From the NCBI RefSeq assembly GCF_910596095.1, contig NC_056536.1:15208791-15272790 (forward strand): DNA of 64,000 nt. The letters are read 5' to 3'. Shown here in pieces: positions 55,328 through 64,000 of this stretch. This DNA comes from Thunnus maccoyii. Lineage: Eukaryota > Chordata > Actinopteri > Scombriformes > Scombridae. Under the pieces are notes generated by a model, which saw only the letters and a list, made by a program, of their open reading frames with translations, was not told the origin of the DNA and searched no databases. A program made the translations under genes and the position numbers. Each line of letters opens with the position of its first letter. Position 1 is the stretch's first letter.

Positions 55328-57488
55328 GAGAGGCCAGCACTGCAGGAACTCAGCTGCTGCAGGACACTGCAGGATTGCTGCTCTGCTGCTGGCTCACTGG
55401 CTCTTGCTTTCTCTCTCTCTCTCTCTCCTCTCTCTATTCACTCAGGCAAATTGCTCAAGGAGGATGGTAAGAGCATGTGCTGCATACTTTTTCAGCAGGG
55501 GAAGGGGGGGAGGGGGGGTGGAGGAGAGAAAGGAGGAGGAGGAGGGGGGGGAATCATAGAGGTGCAAAGCATGCCGGTGAGGCGCTGTGCTGGGCAACTG
55601 TACCTCTGAGAGAGACTACAGTAGAGAAATTGGAGACGAGGAAGGAGGAGGAGGAGGAGGGGAGAGATGGGAGGCGGGGGGGAGGGCAGAAGTGAGGTGC
55701 AAGGAACATCAGGTGAGTGCGGCAATTTCCTTTGCTGGCAGTGCAGCACCCACCCTCAGGGAAAGTGTGAGCAGAACTGCAGATGTTCCAAGATGATGTC
55801 AGGCTCCGGATGTGGCGCGGACCTTTAGTACAGTTTGCTATCACTCTGTTCCCTCTCGCTTCGCCTTCCTGCGGTAGGGAGAAATCCAAAGGCCAGAGCG
55901 ACGCTCTGGATGTCTGCCTCACAAAGCGCCAGCTGACGACGCAGGGCTGGCTTTTTCAAGGTCTTAGCACAGTTACCTGAGGTGAACTCAGAGCTGACCT
56001 CACACAGGCGAACTGACCCGGCTGGATTCATCATCCAGACCTCCCAGAGAAGTTTCAGAGTAAATTTTGAATACTGACTCACCTTCATATGAAGCTCCCA
56101 GCCCCCCACCCCCATAAACTATTTTTACATGGCCTTTGAAAAGGCTTGGAGTTGAACATAGACAATGCAATATGGAACAAAAGTAGCAACATTGACTTTT
56201 AGAGCAAGAGAGTTGCTGAGATAGTGCTGCCGCAGGGATATTACCAAATGTAAAAGCGATTCTGCTCTGAGAGACCTTTTCTTCTTTCTTGAGACAAATG
56301 AAAACATATCTAAATGCATACACAGACTTCTTTTTCTACATATTTCTCTCACACAGTTTGTGCCAAAGTCTCCAAAAAAGAATCTTGCAAGCTGCACTCT
56401 GTCCTGGTATCCTCTTTAAAGAGGGCAGAAAAGTCCCAGAAGCTAGTGCACAACTTCATGACTGCACCAAAGCTCCCCTGTCCCATGCAGGCCACTGTAG
56501 CCTCATTCTCATTTCCCAGTTTCAGCACTCAGACACTGACAACCCAAAACCACCGATACAATAGATTCTCCTTACCTTGTCCTGCATCCTCTGCAACTAA
56601 CACATGCTGTTAAATATAAACCCACAACTAACAGAAAAGTAGAGAGCTGGGACTATATATACTCTCCTAAAAAGCAAAGTCAGCAAAGATAAAAGTCTCC
56701 TCCGGTGGAGGGAACTCTGTGCATCCTTCTTAGCTTTTTTGTCCTTGTGTCAAATGGCGAGTCCTCTCAACCGGCCGCTATCTGACACGCCGGCTGCTAT
56801 TTCCAGCCTGTACCATTTGTTAAACATGGATGAGGGAGCAGTGGAGCCTGACTGTTAACTGACTGACTGTCTGGCTGGCTGCTGCCTGGTTATTACTGGT
56901 GCAGAGGAGGCTGAAACTGATGAGACAGAAGCAGCCAGGAGCTTCAACACTGCAGGCATGCACACCGACATACATATATCAACTACTGAAAGGCTGATTT
57001 AAAGAACTATACTAGTCTTTGCAAAGAAGAAGACATGTAAGTAGACAATATTAAAAGGTAAAGAAGACGAGAGAGGAAAGAAAGGTATACCTACAGACGA
57101 GTCTTGGACCGCATCACACGCAGGGAGGTGAGGAGGAAAACTTCTCTGCACTCACTCTGAGCCTCTTGCTTGCTGGTGATGTGCTTTCATGGCGCGGCAA
57201 AGTTGACTGCAGCATTGCCTCCTGAACAGAATGACATTGTTTGCACTCTCTCTCTCCCTCACTCCTCCTCCTCCTCCTGTACGCGCTCGCTCCCCCTCCT
57301 CTTCTTTGCACGCTTGCTGGCAGCACAAACTGCACAGCTCAGCAGTGTTCCCCCACTGCCGCAGCAGATCCTGCATGAGCTCTGCGTATCTGAGTGGGAT
57401 GGGACTTTTAAAGGGGAACGCAACCTCCAGGGTCAGTGTGTGTGCACATCCTCAGTCCGCCCTCCTCTCCTCCCTGTCCTCCTCAGCA

Positions 57489-57511
57489 CCTCCCCCCCCC
57501 CCCCCCCCCCC
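57489..57511. repeat. Poly-C tract
   Basis: A run of about 22 C after CAGCACCTC. Long homopolymers like this are prone to assembly and sequencing length errors. Confidence 0.95.
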
Positions 57512-60500
57512 TTGCTCTGCTAACACCCCCGAGAATCATCAGTGTAAAGGACTCCTCACAAGAGAGACCCCCACCACGCACACGACTCTCCATCCCCCCC
57601 TTTTTTATTCATTTTCACACTACAGCAAAAGCTGCTTTGAGATATGAGTGTGCTCAAACCTCAATGAGGAACAGTTTGCTCCACTGAGAGGCCATCACCT
57701 CTGGAGTGCTTTGAAACTCGTCATAATAGTAATTTTCATCTGATAGTGCTTCATAGGAAGTCTCCAGGTATGAGGAGGCGCAGAAAGACATATTTAAGAC
57801 AATTTAAATAAAAAAATTTACACGCAAGATCAGGAATTGTAACACCGTGTCGAGCTAAATTAAGAAAATCACAAAATTTGTCACCACTTTGAAATCAAAG
57901 TGATCATTTGTCACCTGGTGATACAGTAAAAAAGTGGTTGATTTATTATACGGTTAAGCAATTGTTAGAAGATTTCAACCAAGTACATCAATAAAGCACA
58001 AAACACAAGGCACAGCACAGGATTATTGCACACAGTGTCACCACATAGCGTGACAAATGAGCAATAATCATGCAATCAGGAAGTGAATGTCACTGTCAAA
58101 GAGCTGCCAGCTTCAAAACTCCCTCAAAGTTCAACAGTTCCTGTAGGTGCAAAATCCCCTTCAGTAAAGTAGGATGTCCTTAATCTGCAAACCCTGTTAC
58201 CTGCCTTTCATTACCCAAGATGCATTGCTGTACTGGTGCTATTCTGCAGTGCGCTAAAAGATAGAAATATCTTGACCAACCAAATTTGTCTTTTACGCGT
58301 TGCACAACTCTGTAAGAGTGAGATCATCCATCATTTAGTCAGCCAATAAGGTTGAACTCTGCAATATCTTTACAAGAACGCACTTGGTGGTCCCAGCATT
58401 CTTTGTTGACGTTCGCAGTGCGCTGCATGGGCTTTGCATGGATAATGGTGCCTCCATTATAAATTCTGTGTGTTTCAGGCATCAGCGTCTTGGCTGCTAT
58501 CTGCAGCAGTGCAGCGCTCTCTGCTTCTCACTGCAGGAGCAAGGCGTTTGTTTTTCTGTTTTTTTTTTTTTTTTTTTTTTTACATGACTTTGTTCTGCCC
58601 TGGCCCCCAGTTGAACCCTGTGAACCTCCATCCCCTGTAGCAAAACTAGGAGCTGCATGCATCTCATATTAACCCTGCATCCTTCAAGTCAAGGTCTACA
58701 CTCACCTGCATTGGTATTTTATTATGATATGAAGGCTTTTCTCTCTAATAAGCTCATACCGCTGCCCTTATAAGATACGACGCTGCTGGTACAGATTGCT
58801 GAATCAGCGAAACCTGCATAATGGAGCATCTCGGACTATTTGGGGATCAGCTATGTGAGGTTGTCCATATCAATCAGTGTCAGCATGAATCATAGGTACG
58901 CATCATGCAAAAAACTGTGCCTCTCATCAGCTGAGAGCGAAGCATCCTTCCCTGCATGCAGTGCTGCTACTGCATCAGTCTGCCGAGCCTCCTCGCAGCA
59001 TCTGTCCTCTCCTCTGTACTCTGTGACACCAGGGAAAATGCCCCCGCCAGCATATCCCTCACATAGCCCATGCCATTCTCAGTAATGGCATCCCCAGTGA
59101 TGAATAAGCCATGAAGAGGGGCCCTTTTACATGTCCTATTAGATTACCTCGCTCTGCTTTACCTGGCTACTGTCATCTTGTCGACTCTGGCTCTCCACAC
59201 TCCTTAATATTCTCTCTTGTTAGCCCAGTCAAGGGCAGAATGTGTAAATGTGTGTAAAGGCTCGTAGATCATATGAGCGTAAAGATTTGGAATTGAGTCA
59301 TCTCTGCAGTTCAGTGAATGTGTGCATACGTGGCTCTCGCTCATGTTTATGATTCGCATTAATGTCTGGAAGGACTGCGTCACTATTTGCGTTTTTGCTG
59401 TTGACAGGAAATGTTTAACCAAGTAGGAGTTTGTTTTTTGGGCCTGGTGTCACAGCAGGCCATCGTCATTGACTTATTTCTTATCAAGCATGAGATGTAA
59501 CAAAACTAAGGCAATGTTCATCTGAGGGTGGGGGGTTATCTGTCAAGTATGGACAGTCTTGACACGCAGATAATGGAGTCCAGTCTAACCATCAGCTGGT
59601 GAGTTTGCGTGTGTCTTTTTTTTTTTTTTCTTTTACTTTTTGCCATTCACAGCCCATTCCTCTCCTACATCGATTTGTCTGGAAAAGATAATAGACACAT
59701 TGATTCACAAGCTCAGCAGCTTGCTTGGTTTACACATCAATTCAGACTAATTCTCAATAGTCCTCAGTCAAGGAGGAGAATTGCCTTGACTGACGACTGA
59801 CTCCTGGGTCTTTGAAACTGTAGATTTAAAAGCCATGCTGTGAAGATTTTCTGTCTCTTTTGGGCGAACATAGCACCATTTATTTTTTGAGAATCTGACA
59901 GATGTAAAACAAAAACAGTTTTCAGCGAGCATAACCTGACATTTCATGTGAAAAATAGAGTCAGAAGGGAGATAATTGAGGCTAGCCAGCAATAAATTAA
60001 CTTCACAAAAATCTGTCTTCCCCTCCTCAGTTCAGTCAGTATGGCAAAGAGATAGACTGAGTGATGGGATCCTGACTTTGAAGAAGAAGGTGCGTGGTGT
60101 ATTTCACTGCACCAGTGCTTCCTTGCTGACCTCATTTTTGTAAAGCTAAGCAGATTTCTCCTAAGGCCAAGTGGAGTGAAAAAGACCCACTGTCAATGAC
60201 AAAACAGGTCAAATGTGGCTGTGCTGGAGAACACAGAAACACTGTTTTCCATTTTATTTAAGAATCTTTTATGACATTATTAACCGTGATATTAAAGATG
60301 CTGCTTTGAAAGGCAGGGCTCGATATGTGAAACATATGAAGCGCGAGCAGTCGTCAGTTTCTCCCTCAGTAGGAGAGAGATCATAGTAAATGGATTATGA
60401 TGCATTGACATTACGGTGAATGGCTGAACTTCTGACACCTGGCTGCTCGGTTGTGGTGAATGAGCAGCAGCTCTGTCAGCTGTCAGTGTCAGCAGCGGCG

Positions 60501-60925
60501 GTGTTGTAGCAAAGCATAACGTAATGCACACATCAGCCTGAACGTGAGGAGACTGCAGCCTTAATTAGGCCTTCACAAACCTATAATATCAGTTTCAAGC
60601 ATTTGTATGTAATATACGAATATAAACAGTAAAATATAGATCTATACATTATGTTTTTGTCTGGATTTCTCTTCAGCATTTTGTGTATTTAAAATATCTG
60701 CATTAAATGTGTATAGTCTATAGCCAGTAAAGTACATATTTCCTTGTATAAAGAAAAAACGACTTTAGACTATATGTTTTATCTTATCTGTGGCTGTAGT
60801 GTATGTAGATGTCCATTAAAATGTAAACCAGCCAGATGAAAATAGTAGGCTTCACAGTTAAATTGCACTTCTTTACTCAGAACAAATTGAAGGCAGCGGG
60901 CAGTTTACACTGAGAAAAATACAAA

Positions 60926-61408
60926 ATGATCATCTTGAAAACACTCAAGGACCTCACTTGGATGAAAAATATGCTTTACAGAGAGCTACCACAGTCCATC
61001 ACTGTAATGCTGCTCTGTTTTTTTATGAAAACTAACTAATCAAATATTAATATTTGTGTGGTAGAAGGGCAGGTTGAATAGAATATCTGTTTAAAAGGGA
61101 TTCTAGTCCAGTGAATATAGTCTCCGGTGTTGTTTGTGTGCCATTTTCATCTGCAGAGACGGCAAGCTGCTTGTTATTTTGGTCTTTTTCCCTGTTGCAT
61201 TGTGTTCTGCATTCCAGGTTCTTGGAGGAGTGTTGGATATCCTCCACAACAACTGGTGTCATCTGGAGATGTGTGTTGACTCCTGGCCTACATTCAGCAC
61301 TGCCATTTGTTACCGTCAAAACCAGGTATAGCACACAGGGGCATGGATAACTTATAGGCTTCTCTCCAGCGTGTCCTGTTGATGTCTGTGTCTGCCTGTG
61401 AAGCATTT

Positions 61409-61445
<37 letters not shown>

Positions 61446-62856
61446 TCGGGGGTGATTCCTGACATGTGCACTGTCTTTACCAGGAACCCGGAAACTCTGA
61501 GACGTCTGCAGGTTGATGAGAGAGTCGTAAACTGGAGGAAGGGACTCATATTCAGAGGTGACTTCCTTTTCTTAACAGATGTATTAGAGTATTTGTTCAG
61601 ATGCACCATGCAGATATTTTACCAGTAATGTGTTGCCTATAATTTCTGATTTTCTCATATTTTTTCTATTTTTTTTTTTTTTACAGTGCATGTCTAATTA
61701 TATGTCTATTTGTATGAATGTAACTGCCAAGTATCATTTATTATTAGTGCCTGATTATAAGTATTTGGAAATTTAACATCTTTCATTCACTGAAGTGATG
61801 AGCAAAATACTTGAACTAAAATGTGGAAAATACTGAATTCTTATATTTAATCATGCATTTTCCAGACATATTTGAGCTTGCTAATGATAGATGTATCGTC
61901 ACTTATAAAAAACGTCCACGTGCAGACATTTTTTCTAGCCTGTCTGTCCAATAATGGCTTAATTTACTGTATGCGTCAAGTGAATGTAACACATTAGGCA
62001 TAGTTTTAATATCAGTGCCAATACAATGATATATTCTAAGCAATTATTGTCTACTATAAGTCTTGCACTTGCACTTTTAAGCAACTACAGGATGTCATTT
62101 TTGCTATTCAGGCAGTTCTGTAATATGTCATTTTGTTTGCTAATGAAATGTTGCTTTTGTGTCTCTGCAAGGTGTACCAGGCTCACACTGTCATGTCATT
62201 AAAGAACTCGCCTCTCTCAGTGGACTCGATATCACAGAATATGGGGGTTATAATACCTTCATCCACCACAGCCCAAAAATGTGGACTGGCATCAGTGAGT
62301 TTCTGAAATATATTCACAACTTCAAACCGAAGCAGTTACATTGGTTTTTTTTTTGCAACGTATTAGTCTGATTAGAAAATATAATTTATATTTCATTGAT
62401 TTATGTTCATAATTGCTGTTCACATTTTCTCTGCTGACCAGGAAGCTGTTACAGCTGCCAATTTCCACTCTGGATGAGTCCCATGCTGAGCTCGTGGACA
62501 GACACTTGGCTTACGGAGGAAGCCAGGAGAGCCTCAACCACGTGAGAGCCTGTATCCGCCATCTGCCAAACCACTGTGTGACGGATGAGAAGGGCCGGCC
62601 CGTGTCCTGGATGCTGTCTGACGAGCTGTGTGAGCTGAGGATGGCTTACACCCTCCCGGAGTACAGACGGACCGGTCACCTCCTGGCTCTATCACTGGCT
62701 CTGATGCGCAGGATGAGCTCCGCGGGTCTGCCCGTCTACTGTCACGTCAACCGTCAGAACCAGGCCACCATCAACTCTGTGACCGCACTCGGCTTCCTTG
62801 CTTGTCCCAGTATGGAGAAGATGTCAGTGCTGCTCATATGCAAGGACAAAGTCTGA
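60926..62856 (+). CDS. Glycine N-acyltransferase-like protein (GLYATL3 type)
   Basis: GNAT-fold enzyme family that conjugates acyl-CoA to glycine or another amino acid, usually mitochondrial in mammals. Proposed exons: 60926-61003, 61218-61325, 61404-61557, 62172-62298, 62442-62856, giving 293 residues (human GLYATL3 288). The start at 60926 (MIILKTLKDLTWMKNMLYRE) aligns with the family N-terminus. Further marks are ESL-type QSIT before VLGGVLDI, VDSWPTFSTAICYRQ, VFTRNPETLRRL...VNWRKGLIFRG, then the C-terminal acyltransferase domain with VTDEKGRPVSW (202-212), YTLPEYRRTGH with a degenerate CoA-binding loop (225-235), and LPVYCHV. Two oddities: exon 3 opens with a serine run encoded by an AGC microsatellite, and the exon 4 end needs the second, weaker GT of a tandem donor to keep frame. 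The human block has no GLYAT gene here. Family is secure; the exact orthologue and substrate are not. Confidence 0.82.
61410..61445 (+). repeat. (AGC)n trinucleotide repeat inside the glyat-like exon 3
   Basis: About 12 AGC units begin six bases after the proposed exon 3 acceptor (GTGAAG|CATTTC) and are read as a serine run. The same tract in the next frame reads as CAG, with many false AG acceptors next to the real one. Confidence 0.9.
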
Positions 62857-62874
62857 GTAAGCGAAACTAATGAC

Positions 62875-62880
62875 AATAAA
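62875..62880 (+). terminator. glyat-like polyadenylation signal
   Basis: AATAAA 19 bases after the stop codon, with a TG/T-rich stretch after it (TATGTTGGATG). Confidence 0.65.
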
Positions 62881-64000
62881 GTATGTTGGATGATTGAAAC
62901 CACACTGGAAAAATTAAGTTTTATTGTAAAAGTGGAAAATATAACAATTCGTCTCCTCTTTCTATCATTTCTGTTACCTTACATAACTCAGAGGATGCAG
63001 CGCTTTAGACGGTTTAGTCCATTTCTGACAGCAAACTGCAAGTAGAACAAACTTAAAAATAACATTTTCTTTGGCTTCAGGGTGGATTTGATGAATATGC
63101 TAGTTGGGCTGCTTTGTTTTATTCACAGTGAAAATTGTACAAATGTCCCTCGATGTGAAATAATTATGTAAAGACAACACAAATCTGTCTTCAGTTTAAC
63201 CCCCTGGCATGTCCTCTTTCTTGAGGAAAAGACCCCTTAATCTGCGGATCACCCAAATAGGCTCTCATCCACCTGGGACCCCTCCCTGGAGGTGTGCTGT
63301 TCCACTGCTGATTGCCTCTCTGTGTTTTAGCAGCAATGCACCATTCAAGTCTGCAGGCAACTTGACAAATGAGCAGCGATCTGAGCGGAGGGGATGCTGC
63401 ACCACACATCCTGTCCCATCCACATCCCCTGTCCCGCAGTGGTGCACCTCTCTTAACTGATGCCCTTTCCTCACTCTAAACCAGCGAGAGCTCTTCCCAA
63501 GGTCACACGAGTACAGTACACGCTAAATACACACCTGCTGACACATGTACATACAAAGACAAAAGAGTAAGTGAACTCAACACAAGCCTGTACAATTCTA
63601 GTGCAGCTTCTTTTACAGAAACGATGATCTTTATTGTAACTTTAGACCAAGTTGTACAAATTACAGTATTATGGCATTTTAAGGCTTAAAATAATATCTG
63701 ATTTTATGGGGTTTCATTTAGGGATATTATAAGTTATCACAACTGCATTCCCATAAACTTAGCGGTAATGGTTTCTTAAAAAATACCATCCTGGCAAAAA
63801 CCCCCAGAAACATTACAAAAATGAAACAGAAATTGAAAACATGGTGTAAAATATTTTCTCACTGGGCCCTGCCAACACTGTGCAGTGCTGTTTTATTATA
63901 AATAACTAGCCAGAGGTCCCAGAGTCAATGATTTTCAAAACCAGTGTCCATGCTCTCTACTCTAATAACTGGTAAAGATTATTGTTATCATTCTGAAGGA
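62881..64000. other. Right-edge spacer
   Basis: No coding exon is visible. A minus-strand AATAAA at 63630-63635 could be the poly(A) signal of a minus-strand gene whose body lies beyond the window, but nothing else supports that. Confidence 0.35.

Larger units (their letters stand above)
53540..60925. other. Low-complexity-rich spacer between mir34a and the glyat-like gene
   Basis: No coding gene is supported. The region is dense in simple sequence: (T)n at 54209-54226, G-rich tracts at 54885-54900 and 55003-55020, (GT)n at about 55070-55138 and 55297-55322, (CT)n at about 55409-55430, GGA/GGGGG-rich DNA at 55500-55685, (C)22 at 57489-57511 and (T)n at 58558-58580. Plausible splice donors occur on the plus strand at 55710 (GAACATCAG|GTGAGTGCGG) and on the minus strand near 57154 (CTCAGA|GTGAGTG) and 56082 (ATGAAG|GTGAGTC). 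The segment could hold untranslated exons or a promoter of pri-mir-34a or of a gene to the right (spsb1 and h6pd are the human neighbours), but no coding exon of these was found. Confidence 0.45.

Noticed and set aside
55825-56397. Overlapping minus-strand frames of 90-107 residues
   Set aside because: No domain, mutually overlapping frames, and no consistent splice structure.
57114-57647. Several overlapping frames rich in Pro/Ser or Arg/Gly
   Set aside because: They arise from the poly-C and CTC-rich tracts.

Overview
This window is a teleost (probably percomorph) nuclear genome segment. Every protein-coding gene is split into short exons with canonical GT/AG introns. The introns and spacers are AT-rich, full of microsatellites, and carry interspersed-repeat families that I recognise from percomorph genomes (L2-type LINE tails, tRNA-derived SINEs, TTAA-flanked MITEs, a Tc1-like hairpin). 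I cannot name the species.

The layout, left to right, is the vertebrate block that in human lies at 1p36.23-p36.22. (1) 652 to about 880, minus: a probable untranslated first exon of rere, based on one strong splice donor and on position. (2) 4380-13505, minus: eno1 (alpha-enolase), 11 coding exons plus an untranslated first exon, complete. A second, tandem copy of exon 4 lies inside it. (3) 21551-27443, plus: ca6, a secreted carbonic anhydrase VI fused to a C-terminal pentraxin domain, 10 exons, complete. (4) 27885-33540, minus: slc2a5-type (GLUT5) fructose transporter, 12 exons, complete and tail-to-tail with ca6. (5) 39063-46407, minus: gpr157, 4 coding exons, complete. (6) 49226-49308, minus: the mir-34a hairpin, which I identified by its exact mature sequence and its place next to gpr157. 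(7) 60926-62856, plus: a glycine N-acyltransferase-like gene (GLYATL3 type), 5 exons. This gene is not part of the human block, where h6pd and spsb1 would come next. About 1.1 kb of unassigned sequence follows.

The genes are independent transcription units and do not form an operon. Themes that can be read are sugar metabolism and transport (eno1, slc2a5), a secreted CO2-hydrating enzyme (ca6), a ciliary orphan receptor (gpr157), the p53-responsive microRNA mir-34a, and an acyl-conjugating enzyme.

The observations most worth a second look are these. (a) The duplicated 59-nt exon 4 of eno1, where the length itself enforces mutually exclusive use. (b) mir-34a, with an 18/20 p53-type element about 4.2 kb upstream, next to a strong minus-strand splice donor that could end the first exon of the primary transcript. 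(c) A CAG/AGC microsatellite translated as a serine run at an exon boundary of the glyat-like gene, and a tandem GTGAGT donor in the same gene where only the weaker GT keeps the frame. (d) Two different TTAA-type MITEs that abut and share one TTAA in gpr157 intron 1.
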